Assembly: GCA_029254025.1 (NCBI GenBank)
Contig: JAQWYK010000042.1
Coordinates: forward strand, 1-55,440
DNA: 55,440 bases
DNA from: Crocinitomicaceae bacterium
GTDB taxonomy: Bacteria > Bacteroidota > Bacteroidia > Flavobacteriales_D > Crocinitomicaceae
Reading direction: 5' to 3'
Position numbers and translations under genes: made by a program. Shown piece by piece: positions 45,703 through 54,935 of the stretch (position 1 is its first letter; every line of letters starts with the position of its first letter). The notes below the pieces were generated by a model that saw only the letters and a program-made list of their open reading frames with translations, had not been told where the DNA came from and did not search any database.

Positions 45703-47033
45703 GATTCTAACGCTGGAAGTTGGGCAGGGTACAACGGATAATTTAATTGAACGTTTGCCTTCAAGTGATTCAGTAAATTGTAGAGTCCAAAGAATGTCCG
45801 CATTACGTAAATAGCATGGCGCGATCCGCGTGCATTATTTAATCCTCGTAAGGTTTTATCCTTTGAAAATCTTTCTCCAACCTCAAATATTTCTTTAAAG
45901 TAGGTATCGTCACCGAAATCAAACGAGTCTGAATGGAATGGCCGAGCCAAGAGAGAGATGAGTGATTGATAGACTGTTTTTAGAAGTTCTCGGTCTTTTG
46001 GTTTATCTTCTGGACGGAAGAAGTCCATTTTCATATAGATGTGATTCAATTGCGTTTCGTTCTGTAATATATCCGGGTGGAGGAGTTGAAAATAGTAATA
46101 CGCAAAATCGTCAGGGATTTCCTTCACACATCCGAAATCAAGTACACCGATTTGGTAATCTGGAGTAATCAAAAAGTTGCCGGGATGCGGGTCTGCGTGA
46201 ACCTTATGCAGGTCCCGCATTTGAAATAGAAAGAAATCCCACAAAGCTTGACCTATTTTATTCCGAACTTCTTGTGTATGGGTTTCTTTGGTAAATGTTG
46301 AAAAAGGGATGCCTTCTAACCAATCCATCGTAAGTATTTGTCCGGAGGAGAATTCAGGATAAAAGCGCGGGAAAATTAACCCGGGAAGATGAGCGCAGGA
46401 AGCTGCAATTTCTTCAGATCGAGTTAATTCAAGGGCATAGTCTGTTTCTTCAATGAGTTTAGACTCTACTTCGTCCATGTAGAGGTTAATGTCAGCGCTT
46501 TTCATATTGAACAAGCGACTTGCTAACGGCTTCACCAATTTTAAATCCGACGAAATAGCATTGGCAACTCCTGGATATTGAATTTTAACAGCAAGTTCCT
46601 TTCCGTCAAGGCTAGCTTTATGCACTTGGCCAATACTTGCGGCATTCAAAGCTTCCCTTGAAAAGGTGTCAAATATTTTGTCAGGTGATTGATTAAAGTG
46701 TTTTTTAAACGTTTTAAAAATCAATGGATATGATAACGGAGGAGCATTGAATTGTGCCATTGAGAATTTATCCTGATAAGCCTGCGGCAATACTTGATTG
46801 TCCATACTCATCATCTGTGCAACCTTCAATGCACTTCCTTTTAGTTCGCTCAAGGATGCATAAATATCTTCAGCATTGTCTTGATGCAACGTATCTTTAG
46901 ACAATTGCGGATTCACCGTTTTCTTGGCGTAATATTTTAAATAATTACCACCGACTTTTGCACTCGTTCCTATAATTTTTGCTGCCCGTTGTACTTTTGA
47001 AGTGGGAATTTTATCCTGACCTTTATCTCCCAT
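45699..47033 (-). CDS. ABC1/UbiB-type atypical kinase family protein
   Basis: Predicted ATP-binding protein of the ABC1/ADCK/UbiB family; members support quinone or lipid metabolism. The 444 residues show the family start KGSALKVAQMMSMD (KxGQ-like helix), the Ala-rich loop AASIGQVHKA, AVKIQYPGV (Lys of the N lobe), ETDYALELTRSEE, and the catalytic region HADPHPGNFLI plus VLDFGCV. It lacks the long transmembrane tail of UbiB proper. The upstream TetR gene ends 2 bp before this start, so the pair is an operon, and the regulator probably controls it. Three prime end overlaps lnt by 4 bp. Confidence 0.88.
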   Translation of the reverse strand: MGDKGQDKIPTSKVQRAAKIIGTSAKVGGNYLKYYAKKTVNPQLSKDTLHQDNAEDIYASLSELKGSALKVAQMMSMDNQVLPQAYQDKFSMAQFNAPPLSYPLIFKTFKKHFNQSPDKIFDTFSREALNAASIGQVHKASLDGKELAVKIQYPGVANAISSDLKLVKPLASRLFNMKSADINLYMDEVESKLIEETDYALELTRSEEIAASCAHLPGLIFPRFYPEFSSGQILTMDWLEGIPFSTFTKETHTQEVRNKIGQALWDFFLFQMRDLHKVHADPHPGNFLITPDYQIGVLDFGCVKEIPDDFAYYYFQLLHPDILQNETQLNHIYMKMDFFRPEDKPKDRELLKTVYQSLISLLARPFHSDSFDFGDDTYFKEIFEVGERFSKDKTLRGLNNARGSRHAIYVMRTFFGLYNLLNHLKANVQLNYPLYPAQLPALES

Positions 47034-47035
47034 CG

Positions 47036-47674
47036 TTAAAATACTTTGGTCTTAATGGCAAACCTTCCAAAATCAAGCAATGAATCTAGTGGACTCACAC
47101 CTAACATGTCAAATGCAAGGTTGATGGTTTTTTCTATCGCTGCGTCTGTAGTTTCGAAAGCATGACTTTCATCTTTGAGCCATACTCGAAAAACGTAGGT
47201 AAACACCAATTTGAATCCTTTCGCATAATGTTCACCGATGTATGGTCGATCTTGGACTTCTTCGTTCTGTTTTGCTTCAACCAAAATTCCTTCAATCCGG
47301 GCCTGAAGTTGATTGAAGAAGTCGTCCCAATCTTTCGCATTATCGATTACCCCTTTTTTATCTTGATACTTTTCAATCAGGTAGGATCGGATTGACTTGA
47401 ATTGCTCAAATTGGGTGAAAAACAAGGCAAGGACTTTTTCTCGCGCAGAATAATTCTTATAGTCCTCAGAATCATCCAAGAGCACCAATGTACCATCAAT
47501 TTGATCCTTGAGTATTGCCTTTTTTAGCTGCTGGAGACTATTGAAATGCTCATAAAATGAAGCTTCATCTGTTTTGTTTTCTTTGCAGAATTCGAATACT
47601 GAATTTGGAGATCTTCCGTGAATCAGTTCAAATTCAATGTACTTCTTAAGAAAAGTGTTCCGCTTTTTTACCAT
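47036..47674 (-). CDS. TetR-like transcriptional regulator
   Basis: The 212 residues have a TetR-type N-terminal helix-turn-helix (about 5-55: SVFEFCKENKTDEASFYEHFNSLQQLKKAILKDQ) and an all-helical ligand-binding C-terminus. The first helices are less canonical than in TetR proper. A divergent stop-start distance of 2 bp links it to the ABC1-like kinase gene, which is the likely target or partner. The inducer is unknown. The 86 bp upstream contain a good place for an autoregulatory site, but no palindrome could be fixed. Confidence 0.8.
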   Translation of the reverse strand: MVKKRNTFLKKYIEFELIHGRSPNSVFEFCKENKTDEASFYEHFNSLQQLKKAILKDQIDGTLVLLDDSEDYKNYSAREKVLALFFTQFEQFKSIRSYLIEKYQDKKGVIDNAKDWDDFFNQLQARIEGILVEAKQNEEVQDRPYIGEHYAKGFKLVFTYVFRVWLKDESHAFETTDAAIEKTINLAFDMLGVSPLDSLLDFGRFAIKTKVF

Positions 47675-47760
47675 GGTAATGTCGTTTTATAGTACAACAA
47701 ACGACAAGCCCGAAAGTTTTATTTTGTGGGCCTTAGCAGTTAACAAATTTTGTCACGTTG

Positions 47761-48108
47761 TTATTCGGGCATGATTTTCATTTTTTCCGCGAAATGATAA
47801 CAATAATCGCGTAAATCCTCGGTGATTAATGTTTCCCCTGTGGATTTTTCAAATGTGTCGGCCATTGTTAAAAGCGTTTGATGAAAAAACTGCTTCATTT
47901 CCTCAATCGATAGATCTTTGGTCCACAAATCAATCTTCATCGTGTTTTTTTCACGAGGATCCCATAGCGAAAGAAACATGGCACCCGCTTCATGATTATT
48001 TATATTTCCATCTTCTGCACTCCATTTCATGCGCACGGGTACATTGTTGCTGTTGGTTCCAACGTTTATTTCGATTTTTGATGTTTTTGCAATTTTATCT
48101 TCTTCCAT
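47761..48108 (-). CDS. gldC: Gliding motility protein GldC
   Basis: A 115-residue cytoplasmic or peripheral protein linked to gliding motility in flavobacteria; loss in Flavobacterium reduces but does not abolish gliding, as known from genetics. The family pattern is visible: VPVRMKWSAEDGNINNHEAGA, SLWDPREKNTMKIDLWTKDL, EEMKQFFHQTLLTMADTFE and CYHFAEKMKI. It begins 2 bp after gldB, so both are one operon. The end is followed by 86 bp and the TetR-kinase operon. Confidence 0.88.
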   Translation of the reverse strand: MEEDKIAKTSKIEINVGTNSNNVPVRMKWSAEDGNINNHEAGAMFLSLWDPREKNTMKIDLWTKDLSIEEMKQFFHQTLLTMADTFEKSTGETLITEDLRDYCYHFAEKMKIMPE

Positions 48109-48110
48109 GA

Positions 48111-49157
48111 CTAGTCAATTTCGTATGCTTGTAATATCGTGTTATAATCTAATGCGATTAATTCTTGCAAAGATAAATCTTTATTACTGGCCATGTAATT
48201 GGAGACCATTTTAAATCCTAAATACTGTCCTAATCGATCAGGCCCCTCTTCTGGAAGCCCCACGCTGTATGGTCCCTCATTGAGGATGTTCGCTTTGTCT
48301 CTTAAGTTGTTCTTGAAAAGTAACTCCTCTTTTACTAAGTACTCCCAGAATGCCAATTCATTCTCTTCGGCCCAAGAATATTCGTCGTTTGAATAGCGCA
48401 ATGCGTAAGCGACTGACTCTTTAGGAAAGGAGGCATGAAGCACGTAAATAACCTTTCCGGCTTGTATGATGTGATTAACCAAATTTTCATCCATGTCCTT
48501 AAACAGCTTAGCTTGAATCCAAAATTGGAGTACATCACGCGGTAAGAATTCAACGTTCATTGCGTCTTTCTGCCATTGGTACAGTTGGTCTCCAGGTAAG
48601 TTTTTAATTACGGGTAATGAAGGGTCGAGGTAGTTTTCACCAGCAATTGTTAAGACGCTATCATTCGCTTTAATCCCACTAAAAAGTTTGTTCATGAGTA
48701 CCAGTTTTTTGGGATATTGAGCGCTTGGAAAATGATAATTCAAATGACGAAAGGCCGTATTTACTTGTGCATGTTTTTCTTCAAAGATTGTAAAAAGAAG
48801 CTCTTTTTCCTTTTCTAGTTCTTGAATGTATTCGCTGCTATAGAATTGGTTAGTTTTAGTATAGACGTTAGAATCTAAAGGAGATTGTAAATTCATCTCC
48901 AATTCATAGGAATATAAAAAACCAAGTTCTTCAACCAGTTTATCGTGGTTATTACGCAGAGCAAGAGAGTCATTAGTTCGTAATAATGTATCCACCTGAA
49001 TTAATTCTGTTTGCACTTTAATGTTGTCAATATTAACGTCCAATTGATTACTATTGCAGCTGAAAAGTAACATAAAGGTGGTCACCAGAAAAAGGAGGTT
49101 TATTCTAGTAATGTAGTGAGAATATTTATTTTTAGTCTGTAAATCAATTGTGAACAT
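48111..49157 (-). CDS. gldB: Gliding motility lipoprotein GldB
   Basis: Lipoprotein needed for gliding and T9SS function. The 348 residues begin with a short basic N-terminus and a lipobox LLFSC (Cys at about residue 34), followed by a helical domain with MDENLVNHIIQAGKVIYVLHASFP, EENELAFWEYLVKEELLF, and LGQYLGFKMVSNYMA. This matches GldB by gene order (gldB-gldC) and by pattern. The first 18 or so residues could be dispensable, since a later Met may start the signal peptide. Transcribed ahead of gldC. Confidence 0.85.
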   Translation of the reverse strand: MFTIDLQTKNKYSHYITRINLLFLVTTFMLLFSCNSNQLDVNIDNIKVQTELIQVDTLLRTNDSLALRNNHDKLVEELGFLYSYELEMNLQSPLDSNVYTKTNQFYSSEYIQELEKEKELLFTIFEEKHAQVNTAFRHLNYHFPSAQYPKKLVLMNKLFSGIKANDSVLTIAGENYLDPSLPVIKNLPGDQLYQWQKDAMNVEFLPRDVLQFWIQAKLFKDMDENLVNHIIQAGKVIYVLHASFPKESVAYALRYSNDEYSWAEENELAFWEYLVKEELLFKNNLRDKANILNEGPYSVGLPEEGPDRLGQYLGFKMVSNYMASNKDLSLQELIALDYNTILQAYEID

Positions 49158-49248
49158 CTGTCAAATAATAGTGTTAAGGACAATAAACTTCTTTCTTTCT
49201 TCAGCAATAATGTTTAATATTGCGTCACAAATTTGAGAACTCAAAAGT

Positions 49249-50055
49249 ATGAAAAAGTTACTTATTGCCATTACGGTATCCATTTTCTTTGGAGGTTTAA
49301 ACGCACAAGAAGCTGCTGACAAAAAAGTTCAAGCAGGTTTAGTCGTAGGAGCGGGGTTAAATTTCACACAACCTGAAACTAATTTAATCTCAAAAGCGGG
49401 AACTGGAAGCGATTTATTGGTAGGAATGAGTGTTGACTGGCATTTCTTGGATAACATAGCGTTATCTACAGGGCTTGAATTTGAATTTGATCGTTTTCGT
49501 CATTCGTTCAATGATTCTGTTTACATGGAATACTTTGATCGCGAGATTTTAACGAAGTCTTCAGAACAAACTACAGATGGAGCAATGTTATTGGATGAGC
49601 GTGGTTATCGTTCGATTTACGCTGTATTGCCAATTATGATTAAGTTTCAAACGAACTACCTAGGGTACTTAAGATATTTTGGGAAATTTGGAATGCGTAA
49701 TTCATTCTTGTTGCAATCGAGAGGCGATAATTATGGTTCCAAAATCGATCCGTCCACTTTTACAATTACAGCGGGGGAAGAATTGTTGGATATGCGTATT
49801 CCTGGCGACATGTCTTTTTATAAAGGCTCTATCGGTTTGTCAGGTGGAGCAGAGTGGAACTTTTCTGGAGGAACTTGTTTAGTAGGAGAGTTGGGTTATT
49901 ATTATGGGTTCACTAACTTGCACAATGGAGACGCATTGACTGGTGATGAGGATAAAAATAAGTCTCTTTATGAAATCACTGGAACTACTAGAGAGTACGT
50001 TGTTCCGAATGCACGTCAAGGTCAATTGCTATTACGTGTTTCTCTGTTATTCTAA
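49249..50055 (+). CDS. Outer-membrane beta-barrel protein
   Basis: The 268 residues have a signal peptide (residues 1-19, GGLNA-Q) and strands alternating aromatic and polar residues from GLVVGAGLNFTQPE to the end LLLRVSLLF, whose final Phe fits insertion by the Bam machinery. It resembles the small 'outer membrane beta-barrel' family of Bacteroidota (PorT-like). It is divergent from gldB and 12 bp upstream of nadE, so shares an operon with nadE rather than a functional pathway. Whether it is a T9SS part (PorT/SprT) is unproven. Confidence 0.75.
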   Translation: MKKLLIAITVSIFFGGLNAQEAADKKVQAGLVVGAGLNFTQPETNLISKAGTGSDLLVGMSVDWHFLDNIALSTGLEFEFDRFRHSFNDSVYMEYFDREILTKSSEQTTDGAMLLDERGYRSIYAVLPIMIKFQTNYLGYLRYFGKFGMRNSFLLQSRGDNYGSKIDPSTFTITAGEELLDMRIPGDMSFYKGSIGLSGGAEWNFSGGTCLVGELGYYYGFTNLHNGDALTGDEDKNKSLYEITGTTREYVVPNARQGQLLLRVSLLF

Positions 50056-50067
50056 ATATTAATTTGG

Positions 50068-50847
50068 TTGAATAAATCAGCGATAAGTGAGTTTATAGTG
50101 ACATGGTTGAAGGATTATGTCACGTCTTCTGGCCTTCAAGGTTTTGTGGTTGGAGTTTCTGGTGGCGTAGATTCTGCGTTGACGGCAACGCTTTGTTCGA
50201 TGACGGGAAAGCCGGTTGCCTTGGTGAATATGCCAATTCGCCAAAAGGAAGATCAATTCGATCGGTCGGCACAACAGATTGGTGCATTGGAAAAACGATA
50301 TCGGAATGTAACCGAGTATACGGTTGATTTAACGCCATCATTTACACAGTTTTCTAGGGATTTACCAGATTTCGCTGCAAATCACGCGTTGTCTATGGCA
50401 AATACTCGCGCTCGTTTGCGCATGACCACGTTATATGCTATTGGGCAATCGAAAGGTCTTCTAGTGGCCGGTACTGGAAATAAAGTGGAAGATTTCGGAG
50501 TTGGTTTTTTCACCAAATACGGTGATGGGGGAGTGGATATAAGCCCTATCGCTGACTTGATGAAAACTGAAGTGTTTGAATTGGCAGCTTTTCTTGGTGT
50601 AAATCAAGCGATTTTAGATGCTCCACCAACTGATGGCCTCTGGGAAGATGATCGCAGCGATGAACAACAATTGGGTGCGACCTATGCTGAATTGGAGTGG
50701 GCAATGACGTTTGAAGGGGATGAGACGACACTAAACGATCAAGAGAAGCATTTATTACTTACATATCGTCGTTTTAACGCTATGAATAAGCATAAAATGA
50801 TACCAATTCCGGTCTGTACAATTCCGAAGGAATATAAGTTAATCTAA
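50068..50847 (+). CDS. nadE: NAD synthetase, ammonia-dependent
   Basis: Makes NAD from deamido-NAD. The 259 residues have the PP-loop SGGVDSALTATLCS, ARLRMTTLYAIGQ, AGTGNKVEDFGVGFFTKYGDGGVDISPIADL and PPTDGLWEDDRSDE. There is no glutaminase domain, so it should use ammonia. The start is TTG (50068-50070), chosen because residues NKSAISEFIVTWLKDY before the PP-loop belong to the family; the next GTG at 50098 would cut this helix. It shares a 4-bp stop overlap with the convergent ferredoxin gene. Confidence 0.93.
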   Translation: MNKSAISEFIVTWLKDYVTSSGLQGFVVGVSGGVDSALTATLCSMTGKPVALVNMPIRQKEDQFDRSAQQIGALEKRYRNVTEYTVDLTPSFTQFSRDLPDFAANHALSMANTRARLRMTTLYAIGQSKGLLVAGTGNKVEDFGVGFFTKYGDGGVDISPIADLMKTEVFELAAFLGVNQAILDAPPTDGLWEDDRSDEQQLGATYAELEWAMTFEGDETTLNDQEKHLLLTYRRFNAMNKHKMIPIPVCTIPKEYKLI

Positions 50848-51170
50848 GCTTCTGGAGCCAATCTTAGTATGATACCATCGATTTCATCTGTGATATGTAT
50901 TTGGCAACCTAAACGACTATTGTCTTTCACGAAAAAGGCTTGATCCAGCATGTCTAATTCATCGTCACCTTGTTCAGGCAGTTCATGATCGGATTCTAAG
51001 TAGCATTGGCAAGTTGCGCACATCGCCATACCCCCACATGCTCCTTCTACCGGAAGTTCATAGGATTTACACAATTCCATGATGTTCATACTCATATCGG
51101 TAGGCGCTTCTAATGCGTGCGAATTCCCTTCTCTGTCGATAATATTTACAATGATGGTATTGTCTGCCAT
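50844..51170 (-). CDS. fdx: Adrenodoxin-type [2Fe-2S] ferredoxin
   Basis: Small electron carrier, often serving iron-sulfur cluster assembly or cytochrome P450-type enzymes. The 108 residues have cluster ligands Cys45, Cys51, Cys54 and Cys89 (CGGMAMCATC and RLGCQI), the adrenodoxin spacing. DELDMLDQAFFVKDNSRLGCQI and EIDGIILRLAPE are typical. It has its own promoter and ends in a 4-bp overlap with nadE. Confidence 0.93.
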   Translation of the reverse strand: MADNTIIVNIIDREGNSHALEAPTDMSMNIMELCKSYELPVEGACGGMAMCATCQCYLESDHELPEQGDDELDMLDQAFFVKDNSRLGCQIHITDEIDGIILRLAPEA

Positions 51171-51187
51171 GATATAATTTATTTCTG

Positions 51188-51219
51188 CAAAAGTAGTATT
51201 TTCTTTTCTTCAAATACAA
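51188..51219 (-). promoter_or_regulatory. Promoter of the ferredoxin gene
   Basis: On the minus strand TTG, a 21-bp spacer, then TACTTTTG, a full match to the Bacteroidota consensus, 17 bp before the start codon. Confidence 0.6.
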
Positions 51220-51257
51220 AATTCTAATGAAGAGAGTGAATACAATGTATAACTGAA

Positions 51258-51291
51258 AAAAAAAGCCTTATCCATGGATAAGGCTTTTTTT
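51258..51291 (-). terminator. Perfect palindrome terminator after gldKLMN
   Basis: A 34-bp perfect palindrome (AAAAAAAGCCTTATCCA and its complement), with A and T runs at both ends. It lies 15 bp past the gldN stop and ends the gld operon on the minus strand. It could also work on the plus strand. Confidence 0.85.
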
Positions 51292-51306
51292 ATATTGTCG
51301 GAACGT

Positions 51307-52302
51307 TTAGAAATTCCAAACATCATGTTCAATCAATCGAATCTCTTCTGTAATTCTTTTTGATTCCATTAAGGCATCAACTCCAATTCTATATTTGTCA
51401 ATATGTCGGTCGAATACGTTAGATTCTTTGTGAATAAATGATGAGAATCTTCGTTTCCAAAAGAAGTCGTCAAAGCTCATCCATTGTGAATCGTTTTTAT
51501 CATTAAAAACAAAGTAGTTATTGAAAACATAACGACAATCCGTAGGAAAATAAAGCCAGAACAATTCATCAGCACCGAGAATATTACCGTCGTCATCCGT
51601 TTTGTAGGTTACAGGAGCTAAACCAATTATTCTAACATCTAGTACTGAACGTTCTTTATCAAAAAACCAATCCTCTTTAAGCCTATACTGCACAATATCT
51701 TCGGATTTAAACCAAAGTGTGTCACGTGGCGGGTATACGTAATTTCCTGACACATCAATTGAATCGTCACCGTAAATATTTACTAATGGAACATCTGAAT
51801 CAGCCCCCAATTTACCTAGATAAAACAACAGCTCATCGCGGTACACTGAATCGGTGTAATAATCTAGGCCTGGTTCTGGTAATAATGGATATTTGAATTC
51901 GTCACCATCTCTCAACGTAAATTGAGCTGGATTGTATGGAGAATATACCGTTAAATCACCTGTGAAAATGTGATGACGTATAACGGTCCATAAGCTCCAC
52001 CGAGAGGAATTTCTTACCCAATTACCTTCTGAATCATAAGTGTCCAGTGGGAAATAAATTGGATGATTGATTTTTTCCCTTAAATCGAGGGTTCTCCAAA
52101 CTCGTTTACTCCATATAACATCTGCTTCTCTTACATGTTCATATGGAATGAGTCGTTTCGTAGGAACATGAGTGGATAGATATACTCCATCGATGATACC
52201 TGTTTCTGTTCTACTATTTATGGGACCCCCATTAATGTCACTTCTCTGGGCAAATAGAGGAGATGAACATAGCAATATCGAAAAAACAATTAATTTATTC
52301 AT
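51307..52302 (-). CDS. gldN: T9SS core protein GldN/PorN
   Basis: Periplasmic ring protein of the type IX secretion system. The 331 residues start with a signal peptide (KLIVFSILLCSSPLFA-Q). The mature part has the GldN pattern: VREADVIWSKRVWRTLDLREKINHPIYFPL, SLWTVIRHHIFTGDLTVYSPYN, then FDDFFWKRRFSSFIHKESN near the end. It is last of gldKLMN, 11 bp after gldM. With GldK it forms the periplasmic ring under the outer membrane in related systems. Confidence 0.93.
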   Translation of the reverse strand: MNKLIVFSILLCSSPLFAQRSDINGGPINSRTETGIIDGVYLSTHVPTKRLIPYEHVREADVIWSKRVWRTLDLREKINHPIYFPLDTYDSEGNWVRNSSRWSLWTVIRHHIFTGDLTVYSPYNPAQFTLRDGDEFKYPLLPEPGLDYYTDSVYRDELLFYLGKLGADSDVPLVNIYGDDSIDVSGNYVYPPRDTLWFKSEDIVQYRLKEDWFFDKERSVLDVRIIGLAPVTYKTDDDGNILGADELFWLYFPTDCRYVFNNYFVFNDKNDSQWMSFDDFFWKRRFSSFIHKESNVFDRHIDKYRIGVDALMESKRITEEIRLIEHDVWNF

Positions 52303-52313
52303 AACATTCAGTT

Positions 52314-54017
52314 TTATTTTACTTTGAACGCTGCACTCTTTTTTCTATTCTTACCGTCTGGACCACGAACAATAGTCATAAATGTAATCGTAGCACCTCT
52401 TTGTGCTTGTTTGATAAGAGAGAGGGCTTTGGATGATAGGTTTTGACCTGTACCTTTCTCTGGTCTTGGCGCTCCAGCTACAGAAACCTCCCAAGAAACT
52501 AGGCTGAACGTAGCGTTCAGAGGAATTTCAGGCGGGTATTTAGCAAAAAGTCTAGTTTGAGCTCGAATTGTTCCCGCAGGAGCCTCCTCACCATCTTCCA
52601 ACGCACCCAAATAAACTGAGGGAGCTGGCAGGTTTTGAACTCTGAACTTGAATTGGCCTACATTGGCAGAAGAACCATCTTCAGCAACACCTGAAATACT
52701 TATTGTTGCTTCTCTGCCTGACGATGGCTTTGCAATCCAGAATTCACTGCCTTTAGAAATACTTCCATTCGACATACTCAGATTATAACCTGCATAGCCC
52801 GAAACAGCTCCTACTACTTTGTTTTCATACCCTCTGTAAAGTACATTCATCTCTGGTAAAGAAACTGCTCCCGAAGGTTTACCTACAGTGTATCGGAAAT
52901 TCCAGTTTTTCCATTCTAAACCACTTCGACCTTTAACTCCGATTTGACCTTTTACGTTGTATTCTCCAGGAGAATCGCCTGGTAAATTAATTTTTCCAGT
53001 TACTTCCTTCCAGTTTTCAGGTAATGTATCAGCGTTGATTCCATATTTTATTTTCGGTGTTTCTGTTGAGTCATAAGCTGCAATCATTACGCTTAGATCA
53101 AGCGAATCACCCGCATTAATGTATCCTGCTCTGGCAAAAGCTAATGGTTCTATTTTATTAAAATTAAACGGTGGTGCATTAACTTTGGAAGACATGAAGT
53201 CTGCCGCTAATGATTCACCATTTAAAACATCAACTTTTAATGAAGTCATCATTGCACATGCAGCTACAATTGGCGCATGGTCAAACATCACTGAAGGCCA
53301 AGGCATAGACTTAACCTGACCTGCTTCTTTAACCTCTATATTAACAGGCAATGTCAATGCTTCGTACAATTGTTTTAAAACAGATGTATCTTTTGGATTT
53401 GCAGTGGCCAAACTTGCATCCAAGTCCTCATCTTTGTCGGGTGCTGTAAAAGTCCATTCCTTAGTACCTTCTTTATAAGACGCCATTAATTCAATCACAT
53501 AATTTCGGTATGTATGAATTGAATCCCTAATAGCTAGTCCTGCAGCTATTGGTTGTTCTGAATTCCCACCAATGAAGCGGTTCGTAGGTATGTCATAGTT
53601 ATCCATTGCGCTTATATCCAGTAACGGTTTAAGTTCTGTTATAAAACCATTTTCATCTTTTGTTTCTACCCAATCCTTTCCGCCTTCAGCTTCTTTGATC
53701 ATTTCATTTGATTCATTTAAAATGTAATGAACAATTTGACTTGTGCGTTTAGATAATTGATCTGTTTTAGAAATCCAAAAATCTACATTTTTAGTATCTC
53801 CTTTTGTACTTACCAAAGCGAGTCTTTTGGACTGAAGTTCTAAATATTTCGCGGTAGACGATTTTTCAATTACATTACCACTAGATTCTAGCTTATCATT
53901 GATTGTAACGAATGCACGAATAATTTCTTTAGATACATTTAACGCCAGAAGTGCAGTGAGAACGAGATACATCATCCCGATCATCTTTTGTCTAGGGGTT
54001 TCTTTTCCTCCTCCCAT
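52314..54017 (-). CDS. gldM: T9SS/gliding motor protein GldM/PorM
   Basis: Forms with GldL the proton-driven motor that powers T9SS export and gliding. The 567 residues have one transmembrane helix near the N-terminus (about 12-32, MIGMMYLVLTALLALNVSKEI) and a long periplasmic part of successive beta domains (about 220-567). The part ends KKSAAFKVK. The N-terminal GGGKETPRQKMIGMMYLVLTA is the family signature. Compared with the about 515 residues known in Flavobacterium it is slightly longer. It is third in gldKLMN, with 56 bp after gldL. Confidence 0.94.
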   Translation of the reverse strand: MGGGKETPRQKMIGMMYLVLTALLALNVSKEIIRAFVTINDKLESSGNVIEKSSTAKYLELQSKRLALVSTKGDTKNVDFWISKTDQLSKRTSQIVHYILNESNEMIKEAEGGKDWVETKDENGFITELKPLLDISAMDNYDIPTNRFIGGNSEQPIAAGLAIRDSIHTYRNYVIELMASYKEGTKEWTFTAPDKDEDLDASLATANPKDTSVLKQLYEALTLPVNIEVKEAGQVKSMPWPSVMFDHAPIVAACAMMTSLKVDVLNGESLAADFMSSKVNAPPFNFNKIEPLAFARAGYINAGDSLDLSVMIAAYDSTETPKIKYGINADTLPENWKEVTGKINLPGDSPGEYNVKGQIGVKGRSGLEWKNWNFRYTVGKPSGAVSLPEMNVLYRGYENKVVGAVSGYAGYNLSMSNGSISKGSEFWIAKPSSGREATISISGVAEDGSSANVGQFKFRVQNLPAPSVYLGALEDGEEAPAGTIRAQTRLFAKYPPEIPLNATFSLVSWEVSVAGAPRPEKGTGQNLSSKALSLIKQAQRGATITFMTIVRGPDGKNRKKSAAFKVK

Positions 54018-54073
54018 GATTAATTAATTTTTATTGGTATTAATTTGATTAATTAAAGTTCTTTGGTTTACAA

Positions 54074-54874
54074 TTAACCTTTCGTAATAGTCATGGCTTT
54101 TAACATGTTACCGTAAACTGCATTTAAGTCAGTTAAGTTTTTGGATAACATCGACATATTTTCTTTATACAATTTAGTATCTTCCACGGAGTCAGATAAG
54201 TTCTTCATCATATCGGTAACTTGGCTTTGGAATTTCTCCGTTGCCTCAAGGTGCGCGGAAGAACCTTTGAGCTGAAGCTCATAAACGTTATTCAGTGCAG
54301 CTAGGTTAGTCGATACTTTTTCCATTTGATCACCAAATGATTGACCTTGTTCAGCAGAAGATGTCATACCTGAAATCGCCAGGGAGGCTTGTTCATAAGA
54401 CTGACTTAGTGATGAAACTTTGTCAGAAGCTTCTTGTAAACTGTTGACATATGAATCTGTAGCGGCTGCAGCGGACGTTACTCCTTTCAACTGAGAAGCA
54501 TTTTCTCCTAAGGCTTTCATTCCCTCTCCAAGTCGTTCCAATAGAGCGCTATCAATTTGTGCTTCGGAAAGCATTTTGTCTAATTCTTCTGTTATAGTCT
54601 CGCTTTTCTTTTCTGGAAGGTTGTGTGGATCAAAATCTTCATCGTGACCTAAAGCTAATTCTGGATATACAAGCTCCCAGTTTGGATCTTCATGGATTGG
54701 TTCGAATGCAGAAAATATGAATATAATTGCTTCGGTTGTAAGTCCAATAACTAACATCGGCCCAGCACCTGGCCAGTGCATAATTTTGAACATTGCCCCG
54801 AAAATTACGATTGCCGCTCCGAATCCATATAATTTTGCCATGAAGGCTTTCCATTTTTTACTTCCTGGTTTCAT
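54074..54874 (-). CDS. gldL: T9SS/gliding motor protein GldL/PorL
   Basis: Inner-membrane partner of GldM. The 266 residues have two transmembrane helices (about 15-30 and 38-55) around FKIMHWPGAGPMLVIGLTTE, the conserved region that carries the proton-path residues. A long cytoplasmic coiled part follows (LDKMLSEAQIDSALLERLGEG and ASDKVSSLSQSYEQASLAI). It is second in gldKLMN, 61 bp after gldK. Confidence 0.95.
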   Translation of the reverse strand: MKPGSKKWKAFMAKLYGFGAAIVIFGAMFKIMHWPGAGPMLVIGLTTEAIIFIFSAFEPIHEDPNWELVYPELALGHDEDFDPHNLPEKKSETITEELDKMLSEAQIDSALLERLGEGMKALGENASQLKGVTSAAAATDSYVNSLQEASDKVSSLSQSYEQASLAISGMTSSAEQGQSFGDQMEKVSTNLAALNNVYELQLKGSSAHLEATEKFQSQVTDMMKNLSDSVEDTKLYKENMSMLSKNLTDLNAVYGNMLKAMTITKG

Positions 54875-54935
54875 AGTTTATTACTTTTTACAGTTTAAAA
54901 ATTAACGATTTATTTGTTTGTTTTGATTTACTCGA

